A stretch of 64,000 nt of DNA, taken from JAFGHJ01 sp964525555 (GTDB taxonomy: Bacteria > Hydrothermota > UBA3072). The notes under the pieces are model-generated. The model was not told the DNA's origin and made no database searches. It worked only from the letters and a program-made list of their open reading frames with translations. Location: assembly GCA_964525555.1 (NCBI GenBank), contig CAZGHN010000012.1, positions 16,413-80,412 of the forward strand, written 5' to 3'. Made by a program: the position numbers and the translations under genes. Of this stretch, positions 43,643 through 52,182 are shown one piece after another. The first letter of the stretch is position 1. Every line of letters begins with the position of its first letter.

Positions 43643-43673
43643 AAAAAAAGAGGAGAGCTAACACACTCTCCTC
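43643..43673 (-). terminator. Rho-independent terminator of ompA-like gene
   Basis: On the minus strand the 8-bp stem GAGGAGAG/CTCTCCTC with an 8-base loop is followed by seven T's. Confidence 0.9.
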
Positions 43674-43725
43674 CCTCTTAACACTAATTAAAATTCTTGT
43701 GCTTTAAGTTGTTACTAAATTTTAA

Positions 43726-44391
43726 TTAACCCTCTGTTGCCTTCTTCTCCGCTGCCTTTTTAAGCTGATCGTTGGCAAAAATTGCAACTTCAACCCTTCG
43801 GTTTATCTGACGACCCTCAACGGTTTCGTTGCTTGCTATAGGTTGCTGCTCGCCATAACCCATTATCGTGAAACGAGTAGGCTTGACATCTAAACCTTCA
43901 AGATAATTGGCAACTGAATTTGCTCTAGAACGGGATAACTGAAGATTGTATTCTTCAGAACCAGTATTATCCGTATGTCCTTCTAACAATATGTCGGTTT
44001 TCTCATATTTATTAAGAATTCTAGCAAGTTCCTTCAAATTTTCCATGCTAGCAGCTTTTAAAGTAGCCTTATTCACATCAAACAATAAGCCAGAATCAAA
44101 AGTAATCAAGATTCCTTCACCCTTCCTTGTAATTGTAGCACCTTCAAGATCTTTCTCCATTTCTTCAGCCTGCTTATCCATATAGTGACCTATATATGCA
44201 CCGGCAGCACCACCAATCACAGCACCCAATATAGCTCCCAAAGCAGTATTCCCGGCAGCCTTCCCCATCAATCCTCCGGCTACTGCTCCTGCAGTAGCAC
44301 CAATAGCCGTTCCCTTTGCCTGGTTGGATGCACAACTAATCGTTCCCAATAGCAACACAACTATTAACATTACTCCTACAAATTTCTTCAT
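43726..44391 (-). CDS. OmpA-family lipoprotein (peptidoglycan-binding)
   Basis: A lipoprotein signal (Cys at residue 20, LGTISC) precedes a glycine-zipper region (GATAGAVAGGLMGKAAGN, GAILGAVIGGAAGAYIG) and an OmpA-like peptidoglycan-binding domain with LEGHTDNTGSEEYNLQLSR and RRVEVAI. Such proteins tie the outer membrane to the cell wall (Pal/YfiB type). I start at ATG 44391 after AAAGGAGGAGA; the longer frame to 44442 has no site. A consensus promoter and about 105 bases of leader lie upstream and a terminator downstream. Probably abundant. Confidence 0.9.
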   Translation of the reverse strand: MKKFVGVMLIVVLLLGTISCASNQAKGTAIGATAGAVAGGLMGKAAGNTALGAILGAVIGGAAGAYIGHYMDKQAEEMEKDLEGATITRKGEGILITFDSGLLFDVNKATLKAASMENLKELARILNKYEKTDILLEGHTDNTGSEEYNLQLSRSRANSVANYLEGLDVKPTRFTIMGYGEQQPIASNETVEGRQINRRVEVAIFANDQLKKAAEKKATEG

Positions 44392-44502
44392 TATATCTCC
44401 TCCTTTATATCTTTTATTTTTTCTAAAAAATATTATATTCAAAAAAATGTATAATTTATTTCGTTTCTCTGGTTGAATACATATTATTATATACTAATAG
44501 AA

Positions 44503-44530
44503 ATTATACGGATTCTTTAAACTTTGTCAA
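44503..44530 (-). promoter_or_regulatory. Promoter of ompA-like gene
   Basis: Minus strand: TTGACA (44525-44530), 16-base spacer, TATAAT (44503-44508). It gives a leader of roughly 105 bases. Confidence 0.8.
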
Positions 44531-44539
44531 GACTGCTAG

Positions 44540-44930
44540 AATCCTTTCGTGGTAGAGTGGTGGGATTATAGGGAGTAGTAAGCAGTTAAAACAGTCCTGA
44601 GTCGTGCGTGGTGAGTCATGAGTTAAGAATTTAGTGAGAAGGGAGCAGTTAGCAGTCAAAAAACAAGATTAAATTTGGTGTGTGGTTGGGTTTCGTTTAT
44701 TTAGTGTGTTTCGTGGTTTCTAATTTTCGGACAGATTAACAATTTAATATCTTTGTGCTCTCCGTGTCATCTTTTGTTTCTAATAGTTTTGGTGGGAAGG
44801 GGACTCGTGACACGTGGCTCGAGACTGCTGACTTTTTTTGTTCTTTGTGGCTTTGTGTGATAATTGTTTTTTTTGGGTCGGGATGTGATTCTGTATTCGC
44901 ATCTCCAGCTTCTAACTTCTTTTTTTTAAT
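44540..44930. repeat. Large iterated-word repeat block (about 390 bases)
   Basis: The gap between the ompA-like gene and glyS holds at least six word families: ggagtagtaagcagttaaaa, gagtcgtgcgtggtgagtca, gagaagggagcagttagcag, ttatttagtgtgtttcgtgg, gtgctctccgtgtcatc, cgtgacacgtggctcgagac and tgttctttgtggctttgtg. No gene is convincing. Confidence 0.8.
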
Positions 44931-46983
44931 CGATTATTATTTCTTCGAAATCACAGAAGAGATGAAATAAACTTCTTACATAAAAAAGAAGTGCTAATCT
45001 ATTATTTCTTAATTTTTCGTCTTTAGCCATTACTAAAACATTATCAAAAAGATCATCTATACTTTGCCTCAATTCTTTCAATTTATTAATACCTTCAAGA
45101 TAATCTTTTTTCTCAATATATTTATTTAAAACCGGCTCTATTTCTTTTGCCTTGTTAAACAAATTTCTCTCTTCTTTTTCTTTTAAAAGCGATTCCTTGA
45201 CTTTTCCCGGATTCTTACCCTCTAAAATATTTGAAACTCTTTTTTGACCTATAACAATTTTCTCAAATTCCGTCTGGTCTTTTCGAACTTTCATCATAGC
45301 TTTAGCCACAAGATAAGAATCGAGAAAAACATTCCATTTTTCAGAAAGTACAGCATTTGCTATATCGTATCTAATCTCTCTACTCTGAAGGCTTCCTTCT
45401 TCTCTTTCTATTATAAATTGCTTAATTTCTTCAAATATCTCCGCGTTTTTAGCTTTAGAAAATAAACCGAGATTCTTTGAAAGAAGTTCATCAAGAGGAA
45501 AAGAAAAATCAAACTCTAATAATATTTTAATAAAACCGTTCATAGCCTGACGTAGACCAAAAGGATCCCGGGAACCTGTGGGTTTTTCACCGGCTAAAAA
45601 ACTTCCTACTATAAGATCAATTCTATCTGCGAGAGAAACAACTGCCGCTTCTTTTGAACGTGGAAGTTCATCTCCAACATTTCTGGGTTTATAATGATCT
45701 TCGATTACTCTACAGACTTCTTCCGATAACCCTTCTGCCCTACCGTACTCAGAGCCGATATAACCTTCAAGGTTTGTGAATTCCTTGCCGTCACGTATCA
45801 TTAAAGTCGTCAAATCGACTTTTGAAAGCTTCGCACCTTCCTTTACAACCTTAAGATTGACATTATCCACTCTCTCCCCTATCCATTTACTTAATTTTTC
45901 AAGCCTCTCGGTTCTTTCCAACAAATTTCCTAAATTCTTATGCCATTTTATGCCCGATAATTTCGGCAATCTTTCCTTTATCGGTATCTTACTATCTGTT
46001 TCCCAGTAAAACTTAGCGTCTTCCAGCCTTGCGGTAAGGACCTTTTCGTTACCTTTGACTATTTCTCTATTGGATCTATTGTTTGTACCTGCGATAAAGT
46101 AAGGTATGAGCTTACTATTTTTCTTTACTGAGAAATACCTCTGATGCGTTTCCATTGCTGAAATTACAACTCTATCAGGAAGTTTAAGAAATTTTTTATC
46201 AAAAGAACCTAAAATCACAAAAGGACATTCGATTAAGTTTGAAACTTCATCAAGAAGTCCGGGCGAAAAATAAGGTACTCCTTCAATCTTCTTAGCCTCT
46301 TTTTTTATCAGTTTTTCTAAAATATTCTTTCTTTCATTGGAATTCGCTATTACGAATGAATCTCTAAGCTTGTCCTTGTAATTCAAAGGATTTACTTTTA
46401 TTTTACGGTTTGAAATCAATCGATTCCCGTAAGTTGCATCCGAACTTTTAACCCCTGCCACACAAAACGGTATGACCTTTTTATCGAACATCACGACAAT
46501 CCATCTTATAGGTCTTGCAAAAAGGAAATTGCTATTCTCCCAGCGCATTTTTTTTGGAAAATCCATGTTCTTTATTATAGAGGCCAAATTTTCTTTAAGT
46601 ATCTGTTTAGTACTTTTAACCTCTTGTTCTATTTCTGCAATAATGTATTTATTTCCATCTATTTCTTCGATTTTCAAAGCATCAACGGATATTCCCTTAG
46701 AGGAAGCAAATCCTTTTGCCATCCTTGTAGCTTTACCATCCTTATATCCAAGAGCTGCCGGAGGACCCTTTATTTTATTTACAACTTGTTCCTGTTTTTC
46801 CGCAATATTTTCAATAATAACTGCAATCCTTCTTGGCGTATAAAAAATCTTTGTTTTAGAGTACGAAATCTTGTTCGAATTACAAAGCGTAATCAATCCT
46901 TTTTCAAGAGAAAGAGCGGCAGGTTCTAAATAACCAGCCGGAATTTCTTCTGTACCAATTTCTATGAGTACATTTCCAGCCAT
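44926..46983 (-). CDS. glyS: Glycyl-tRNA synthetase beta subunit
   Basis: The large subunit of the bacterial alpha2-beta2 GlyRS, which binds tRNA. N-terminus VLIEIGTEEIPAGYLEPA and motifs MRWENSNFLFARPIRW, FAGTNNRSN and GRAEGLSEEVCRVIEDHY are typical, followed by the HD-like and anticodon-binding domains. At 685 residues it is full length. It overlaps glyQ by 22 bases on the same strand, the common glyQS layout. Confidence 0.97.
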   Translation of the reverse strand: MAGNVLIEIGTEEIPAGYLEPAALSLEKGLITLCNSNKISYSKTKIFYTPRRIAVIIENIAEKQEQVVNKIKGPPAALGYKDGKATRMAKGFASSKGISVDALKIEEIDGNKYIIAEIEQEVKSTKQILKENLASIIKNMDFPKKMRWENSNFLFARPIRWIVVMFDKKVIPFCVAGVKSSDATYGNRLISNRKIKVNPLNYKDKLRDSFVIANSNERKNILEKLIKKEAKKIEGVPYFSPGLLDEVSNLIECPFVILGSFDKKFLKLPDRVVISAMETHQRYFSVKKNSKLIPYFIAGTNNRSNREIVKGNEKVLTARLEDAKFYWETDSKIPIKERLPKLSGIKWHKNLGNLLERTERLEKLSKWIGERVDNVNLKVVKEGAKLSKVDLTTLMIRDGKEFTNLEGYIGSEYGRAEGLSEEVCRVIEDHYKPRNVGDELPRSKEAAVVSLADRIDLIVGSFLAGEKPTGSRDPFGLRQAMNGFIKILLEFDFSFPLDELLSKNLGLFSKAKNAEIFEEIKQFIIEREEGSLQSREIRYDIANAVLSEKWNVFLDSYLVAKAMMKVRKDQTEFEKIVIGQKRVSNILEGKNPGKVKESLLKEKEERNLFNKAKEIEPVLNKYIEKKDYLEGINKLKELRQSIDDLFDNVLVMAKDEKLRNNRLALLFYVRSLFHLFCDFEEIIID

Positions 46984-47825
46984 TTTTTAGCCGCCATGTT
47001 TGCTAATTTTCTTATTTCAAGTATATAATCATTTCTCTGTTCTACTGAAAGAGCTCCACGAGCATCAAGAAGATTAAAAGTATGCGATGCCTTTATTACA
47101 AAATCATATCCCGGATAAAGCAAATTAATATTAATTAATCTTTTGGCCTCTTCTCTACACTCATCAAAATATTTGAAAAGAGAATTTACGTCCGCTTCAT
47201 CGAAATTATAAACACAGAATTGATATTCCTGTTCTTTGTTTAAATCTGCCCAGGTTTTATTAGGCGACCATTGCAGGTCGAATACAGAATCTGCACCTGA
47301 AAGAAGAATGGCTATTCTCTCCAGTCCATAAGTTAACTCTGCGCAAATAGGATCAAGGTTAATACCTCCCACTTGCTGAAAATAAGTAAACTGAGTAATT
47401 TCTTGACCGTCCATCCACACTTCCCAACCCAAACCCCATGCTCCAAGAGTCGGAGATTCCCAGTCATCTTCGACAAACCTTATATCATGCCTGCTAACAT
47501 CTAAAGACAGATATTCGAGGCTTTCAAGATACTGTTCCTGTACATCACTCGGTGCGGGTTTTAAAATTACCTGATATTGTTGAAATTGCTGCATACGGTT
47601 CGGATTCTCCGCATATCTTCCGTCTTTTGGTCTTTTCGAAGTTTCAATATAGGCAACATTAAAAGGACTTTTGCCCAGTGATCCAAAAAAAGTCAAAGGG
47701 TTAAAAGTCCCAGCTCCAACTTCCGAGGTATATGGAAGGCCAATAGTACATCCCTTTTTGGCCCAGAATTCCTCTAACTTTAAATAGATAGTCTGAAAAT
47801 TTACTTCTCTATTACTTTTATTCAT
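46962..47825 (-). CDS. glyQ: Glycyl-tRNA synthetase alpha subunit
   Basis: The catalytic subunit of the bacterial-type GlyRS: NFQTIYLKLEEFWAKKGCTIG, GAGTFNPLTFFGSLG, WGLGWEVWMDGQEITQFTYF and the end ARGALSVEQRNDYILEIRKLA are hallmarks. I start at ATG 47825 (MNKSNREVNFQ, 287 residues), which fits the family; ATG 47852 in frame would add nine residues. The ribosome site is weak. The bacterial alpha-beta form is used here while ProRS is archaeal-type. Confidence 0.95.
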   Translation of the reverse strand: MNKSNREVNFQTIYLKLEEFWAKKGCTIGLPYTSEVGAGTFNPLTFFGSLGKSPFNVAYIETSKRPKDGRYAENPNRMQQFQQYQVILKPAPSDVQEQYLESLEYLSLDVSRHDIRFVEDDWESPTLGAWGLGWEVWMDGQEITQFTYFQQVGGINLDPICAELTYGLERIAILLSGADSVFDLQWSPNKTWADLNKEQEYQFCVYNFDEADVNSLFKYFDECREEAKRLININLLYPGYDFVIKASHTFNLLDARGALSVEQRNDYILEIRKLANMAAKKWLEMYS

Positions 47826-47899
47826 TTGGATAATATATGAAATTTTCCTCATTTGTCAAATGGAAAATTATTTTCACGATAAACCTATTATTTCTGGTA

Positions 47900-47927
47900 T
47901 TGACAACTGCTCAAAGATTATTATAAT
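47900..47927 (+). promoter_or_regulatory. Promoter of ptsN-like gene (decides its start)
   Basis: TTGACA (47900-47905), 16-base spacer, perfect TATAAT (47922-47927). Transcription should begin near 47934, downstream of the first in-frame ATG (47931), so the second ATG (47937) is the usable start, with almost no leader. Confidence 0.75.
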
Positions 47928-47936
47928 TAAATGCTT

Positions 47937-48401
47937 ATGGAAAAAAGTCTGATCAAAAAAATATTAGATGACGCAAAAATAATCTTGGATATTAACGCAA
48001 AGGAAAAGTTTCAAATGATAAACGAATTAGTTAAAGCTCTAAAAATAAACAAGGATAAGGAAGAAATGCTTATCAATGCGGTTATTCAGAGGGAAAAAAT
48101 AGGATCGACGGGAATAGGTAACGGAATAGCAATACCTCATACAAGAAGTATGGTAGTAAAAAATTTAATGGTAGCAATAGGGAGACCAGTCAAACCAATA
48201 GATTTTGGAGCTCTCGATAAAAAAAAGGTAAATCTTGTATTTTTATTAGTTGCACCGCCGTATGCTTCTAAAAGAGAATATCTAATACTTCTTGGGAAAA
48301 TAGCAGAAACCTTTAATGAGATTTCAACTGATGAGAAATTATTTTCTATCGATAACGAAAAGGATTTTAAAGCCGAATTAGTAAAACTTTTCGGAGTATA
48401 A
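47937..48401 (+). CDS. ptsN: PTS EIIA-type protein (PtsN-like)
   Basis: A single fructose/nitrogen-type EIIA domain with the phosphorylatable His68 in GNGIAIPHTR and the end-of-domain NLVFLLVAPP. No EIIB, EIIC, EI or HPr genes are nearby, so a regulatory role like PtsN is more likely than sugar uptake. The start is set by the promoter position to ATG 47937 (154 residues), not 47931. Followed directly by the zinc-ribbon gene. Confidence 0.85.
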   Translation: MEKSLIKKILDDAKIILDINAKEKFQMINELVKALKINKDKEEMLINAVIQREKIGSTGIGNGIAIPHTRSMVVKNLMVAIGRPVKPIDFGALDKKKVNLVFLLVAPPYASKREYLILLGKIAETFNEISTDEKLFSIDNEKDFKAELVKLFGV

Positions 48402-48734
48402 ATGGATAAACAACTTTTACTTTTAATTTCGCTGCAGGAATTGGACATTTTACGTAAAGATAGAATAAAGGAAGAAGAAGTAGGTTTTGAAATTGACAAC
48501 ATAAAAAAAATGGAAGAAGCAAGAGCAAGTATTGTTACCCAGTTAAAAGACCATATCTACAGAAAATACACCAGATTAACCAAAAGATATGGAAGCGCTG
48601 TGGTTCCTGTGGTAAATAACATATGTCAGGGTTGTTATTTACTTCTTCCTACACAGATGATATCTCCTGATCAGGAAAACCAATCTGTAATTACCTGTCC
48701 CAATTGCGGAAGAATATTGTACTGGATTGACTGA
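48402..48734 (+). CDS. Short zinc-ribbon protein (zf-RING_7-like)
   Basis: The N-terminal half is helical (QLLLLISLQELDILRKDRIKEE), and the C-terminal half holds a zinc ribbon with C75, C78, C99 and C102 (ICQGCYLLLPTQMI, CPNCGRILYW). This matches the end of the C4-type zinc-ribbon family (zf-RING_7), but the usual members are about 240 residues with a long coiled coil, which is almost wholly missing here. The ATG directly abuts the ptsN stop. Function unknown, probably nucleic-acid or protein binding. Confidence 0.75.
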   Translation: MDKQLLLLISLQELDILRKDRIKEEEVGFEIDNIKKMEEARASIVTQLKDHIYRKYTRLTKRYGSAVVPVVNNICQGCYLLLPTQMISPDQENQSVITCPNCGRILYWID

Positions 48735-48758
48735 TTTTATTGATATAAAGTTCAGTCA

Positions 48759-49652
48759 ATGATACTTAACAAAAATCTTTTCGAGGAATCACCTTTATTT
48801 AAAAAAAATAAATTAAGAAATAACCTCTTCGAAATTAGATTCGAATCCGAAGTCAATACTTTTAATAAAAAAAACGATAATGTTTACCTTTTACTTAAAG
48901 ATACAAAAAAGAAATCAAAAGTAAGTATATTAGTTCATGGCCTTGGAATGGAGATTGGTTCAAAATGGGACAGTTATCTACGCATCGTACCCGAAACGAT
49001 AGGAACGTGCTATATAGATCTCCCATACCAGAGACATAGGAAAACGGAAAAGGACGTACTAACTTCATTTGCCGACGGAATCTTTACTTTTAATTTTTTC
49101 AAACAGGGAGCTTTCGATATAATCAAAACAGTAAATATATTAAAAAATCTAGGTTACACCGAAATTTCTATAATCGGAATAAGTCTGGGTTCAATATTTT
49201 CCATTATGGCAATGGGACTTGATAAACGAATTGAAAAAGGTGTTTTCATCTTATCCGGTGGTGATTATAGTGTAATTACCTGGAAAAGTCCGGTTATGTA
49301 TAAAGTAAGAGAGATATATAAAAAGAAAAACATAACACGTGAGAGTTGTACCACTGCGAGAACTCTTCTTAATCCTTTTACTGAATCCGTAAAAAAATGC
49401 AAAAATCCATTTGATATTAAAACTAATATAATATGCCTTTATTTCGACCCGCTCTCATTCGCTCCCTTAATAGAGCCGGAAAGAGTACTTATGATAAACG
49501 GATTATTTGATTTCATTATACCAAGACAAGCCACTCTCCGCTTGCACAGGGCTTTAGGAAAACCCAAAATAATATGGTTTCCCACAGACCACCTTTATCT
49601 TTATATTTTCAAGAATAAAATAATTTCTTATATTAAAAGTTTTTTAAGATAA
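48759..49652 (+). CDS. Alpha/beta hydrolase family protein
   Basis: The segment KVSILVHGLGMEIG supplies the oxyanion-hole strand, IIGISLGSIF the nucleophile elbow (Ser near residue 150), LMINGLFDFIIP the acid residue and WFPTDHLYLY the His. Together they make a full Ser-Asp-His triad of the alpha/beta hydrolase fold (esterase/lipase-like). No signal peptide is seen, so it is cytoplasmic. Its stop codon lies in a hairpin shared with the converging gene. Substrate unknown. Confidence 0.75.
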   Translation: MILNKNLFEESPLFKKNKLRNNLFEIRFESEVNTFNKKNDNVYLLLKDTKKKSKVSILVHGLGMEIGSKWDSYLRIVPETIGTCYIDLPYQRHRKTEKDVLTSFADGIFTFNFFKQGAFDIIKTVNILKNLGYTEISIIGISLGSIFSIMAMGLDKRIEKGVFILSGGDYSVITWKSPVMYKVREIYKKKNITRESCTTARTLLNPFTESVKKCKNPFDIKTNIICLYFDPLSFAPLIEPERVLMINGLFDFIIPRQATLRLHRALGKPKIIWFPTDHLYLYIFKNKIISYIKSFLR

Positions 49653-49675
49653 CCTTATCTCAAATCGGTTATCTT
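49646..49675. terminator. Hairpin spanning both stop codons of convergent genes
   Basis: AAGATAACC (49646-49654) pairs with GGTTATCTT (49667-49675), 9 bp with a 12-base loop, T-rich on both flanks. The stop of the hydrolase gene (49650-49652) and the stop of the propeller gene (49655-49657) lie inside or at the edge of the stem. Confidence 0.7.
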
Positions 49676-50407
49676 TCTTATTATGCAAGAATCACGATCG
49701 ACAACCCAAACATCTTCTCCATCGTAGGTAAGGTCTGTTGCAGAAAATCCAAGTTCATATCTAAGGGAAGTCATTTCATTGGTTCCATCAGCTAAAACTC
49801 TAATAGGGACCAAATAGCTGCTTCCATACCTTGCGCACCAGAGTGTATCATTGATAACGGTAAAACCCAATGGATGAGCACAACACAAAGTCTTCATTTC
49901 TTTCGATTGAGGGTTGAGCTCAAGCATGCAGTCTCCCCAGCCCCCGTTGTAAGATATATACAAGTTCGAATTAAAAACGCCGATTCCCCAAAGAAAATTT
50001 CCGTCAGGCATACTTGAGTGTGGCAAACATATCAGAATTGAATCAATCATCGTTCCATTAGACCTATCAATTCCGTAGCTATAATATTTATCATAGTGAA
50101 AAAAAGCTCCGATAGAATCACCAACAGAAGAATCACTTACAATCCACAATTTATCGTCCAGAAAAGTAATTCCTCTTATATATGGCTTAGACACAGAAAA
50201 AGAATCTTCAAGATTAAGTTCCAGATCAAGTCTATATATCATACCTAAGGAATTATCTGTTACCCATAGATTTTCGCCGTCGAATGTTATACCCCATGGG
50301 CTGATAGCTATATAAGGATTAAGTTCCGGTTCGGATTCCGGGTTATTTTCCTTGCAAGTAATAAATAATAAAAAAACGATAAGGAATAAGATAATTACTC
50401 TACGCAT
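49655..50407 (-). CDS. Lipoprotein with beta-propeller repeats
   Basis: The protein begins MRRVIILFLIVFLLFITC, a lipoprotein signal with Cys18. The mature part has repeated blades (GITFDGENLWVTDNSLGMIY, GITFLDDKLWIVSDSS, LTYDGEDVWVVDRDSC) typical of a propeller of the glutamine-cyclotransferase-like or NHL/SMP type. ATG 50407 follows GAGAGGTGAAAT; the frame to 50479 has no site. A promoter with TATACT lies 90 bases upstream. Ligand unknown. Confidence 0.7.
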   Translation of the reverse strand: MRRVIILFLIVFLLFITCKENNPESEPELNPYIAISPWGITFDGENLWVTDNSLGMIYRLDLELNLEDSFSVSKPYIRGITFLDDKLWIVSDSSVGDSIGAFFHYDKYYSYGIDRSNGTMIDSILICLPHSSMPDGNFLWGIGVFNSNLYISYNGGWGDCMLELNPQSKEMKTLCCAHPLGFTVINDTLWCARYGSSYLVPIRVLADGTNEMTSLRYELGFSATDLTYDGEDVWVVDRDSCIIRKITDLR

Positions 50408-50497
50408 AATTTCACCTCTCAAACAAATTATTATTACAATTAGAACAAATTTAATAAAAACTGTAATTATAGAGAACAATAATTTTAACTTAATAGA

Positions 50498-50525
50498 AGT
50501 ATACTATTATTTGTAAAAAAGTCAA
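50498..50525 (-). promoter_or_regulatory. Promoter of propeller lipoprotein gene
   Basis: Minus strand: TTGACT (50520-50525), 16-base spacer, TATACT (50498-50503). Confidence 0.6.
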
Positions 50526-50709
50526 GAAGAAATAAACTATACTGGCGGCTAACGTTACAAAAAAGAATCTGCACATTTATCATACAGAAATTAAAAGATA
50601 AAGAAATTACAACGCTCTATTCCCTAAATGTAAAAAAGCACTTGTTCTCTATGTATCTTTTTCTATTTACTCTCCTTATCTCTATGTGAGAATTACGACC
50701 CTATCAATA
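50526..50709. other. Gene-free gap with decayed repeat text
   Basis: No gene. At 50660-50693 the sequence tatgtatctttttctatttac and atctctatgtgagaat looks like a decayed copy of the tctttgtgtgag word family. Confidence 0.4.
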
Positions 50710-52182
50710 TTATTTTGGAACGATTGTAACAATTACCCTTTTATATCGCGATAACGGCGGGTTGCCTTTGTCTGTAACTTTTAAAATGAAATGAGCGGAT
50801 TCTTTTTTTTCAACTTCGGGAGTTATCACCCAAACCCCATGCATATTCTCAGCCGAATTAAATGGTATCAATTTTTTATATGAACCAGCCTCGGGATAAC
50901 TAAACCACAGAAAACTGAGATTATCTCCATCGGGATCATATGAACCTCTGGCATCCAAACCAAAACCCTCTCCTGATTTTACAGTTATTTGTTCACAATG
51001 TCCTAATACAGGAATTGGCGGATGATTGGCTTGCCGATATGATTTTATGCACCAGTCCATTCGAGCGGCAAAATCATTTTGGAAGTCATCTCGCCAACGC
51101 CATAAAGTCACTTTATTATCGGCAAAGGAAATAGTATCCTTTCGAACAGTACGCCCATATTCATTATGGATAAATGGGGTATAACTGTCGATTGCGTTTG
51201 TCCATATTTCCCTCGTCTCGGGTGCTGACGGAACACCCGATTCCCCTCTCTTAATAGTAGCAAAATCAGGAATGTACAGTTCATAACGACCACCCCAGGC
51301 ACCCCAGTCAGGATGTTCTGCTTCATTTAATCCGTTAGGGATTATTGACAAAAACGATGGCGTATCCCCTTCCATTCCATAGGCTACATCTGGATATGAA
51401 GCGCCGAGAGGACCGTGACCTTGTTGAATATTTTGCGCGATCCAATTATTACTAATCTTTTCATTGTTTATGCCTTTCACAACCGTAGTAATAGCATTCC
51501 ATGTTGCGCTTCCGTAATCATCACCAGGACTAACAATATAAAACAAACGAGGGAAATTCTTTCTAATCCATATCCCGCTGTCATCCTGGTCGGATATTGT
51601 ATAAACCCTGAGTTTACTAATCAGTCTCCCAACCTCTTCCCCACTTTTCGTATTTTTAATTTTATACAATGCCTGAGCAAGAGTATTTACGCCTCCCCAA
51701 ACAGATATCCACAGCGGACGCTCGTCATCTTCTTCAAGTACTTTTATAATCCAGTCAGAGCCTTCTGAATCTTTCCCATCGCCAACTCCCTTCACACCAT
51801 ATTTGGGCAAGCCTCGTTTTATTAGCGTCAAGAGAGCTTTTGCATTTGGAAACCCAGCTTCATGTCTTTCCAGATTAGGTTGTACTGCACTATAAGCTTG
51901 TATTACTTTTTCTATCGATTCCGGATCGACTCTCGTTTTATGCCAACAAGAGGTTGTGGCAATTAATCCCTTTATATCGATTACATTAGAATATAAAAGC
52001 AAACGAACCAAGGATTGTGTATCATCCGGGTCCGCTTCAATATCTGTTAATACAATCAATCGATGCTTTTCTTCCTGCTGCCTCAGACGTGATGAATTAG
52101 ACGATTCGCGGGTGAAATTCTGTGTGCACGACCCGAGCATAAATATCGATATCATTACTATTGAAGATGATTTTCTAATCAT
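50710..52182 (-). CDS. DUF1593 nucleoside-hydrolase-like lipoprotein (Sde182-like)
   Basis: A lipoprotein signal ends in LGSC (Cys19). The main domain (about 38-320) opens HRLIVLTDIEADPDDTQSL, the acidic Ca-binding motif shared with nucleoside hydrolases, and continues with WISVWGGVNTLAQAL and NGLNEAEHPDWGAWGGRYEL, as in the DUF1593/Sde182 family of cellulose-associated proteins. A C-terminal Ig-like domain (about 395-488) follows. The start ATG shares one base with the serpin stop (TAATG). Substrate unknown; likely outer-membrane or periplasmic and sugar-related. Confidence 0.85.
   Translation of the reverse strand: MIRKSSSIVMISIFMLGSCTQNFTRESSNSSRLRQQEEKHRLIVLTDIEADPDDTQSLVRLLLYSNVIDIKGLIATTSCWHKTRVDPESIEKVIQAYSAVQPNLERHEAGFPNAKALLTLIKRGLPKYGVKGVGDGKDSEGSDWIIKVLEEDDERPLWISVWGGVNTLAQALYKIKNTKSGEEVGRLISKLRVYTISDQDDSGIWIRKNFPRLFYIVSPGDDYGSATWNAITTVVKGINNEKISNNWIAQNIQQGHGPLGASYPDVAYGMEGDTPSFLSIIPNGLNEAEHPDWGAWGGRYELYIPDFATIKRGESGVPSAPETREIWTNAIDSYTPFIHNEYGRTVRKDTISFADNKVTLWRWRDDFQNDFAARMDWCIKSYRQANHPPIPVLGHCEQITVKSGEGFGLDARGSYDPDGDNLSFLWFSYPEAGSYKKLIPFNSAENMHGVWVITPEVEKKESAHFILKVTDKGNPPLSRYKRVIVTIVPK

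Noticed and set aside
4605..44930. CRISPR arrays in repeat-rich gaps
   Set aside because: Repeats are short, variable and lack equal-length spacers; no cas genes are in the window.
47826..47936. T-box leader for glyQS
   Set aside because: The gap before glyQ is only about 100 bases, shared with the divergent ptsN promoter, and shows no T-box motif.
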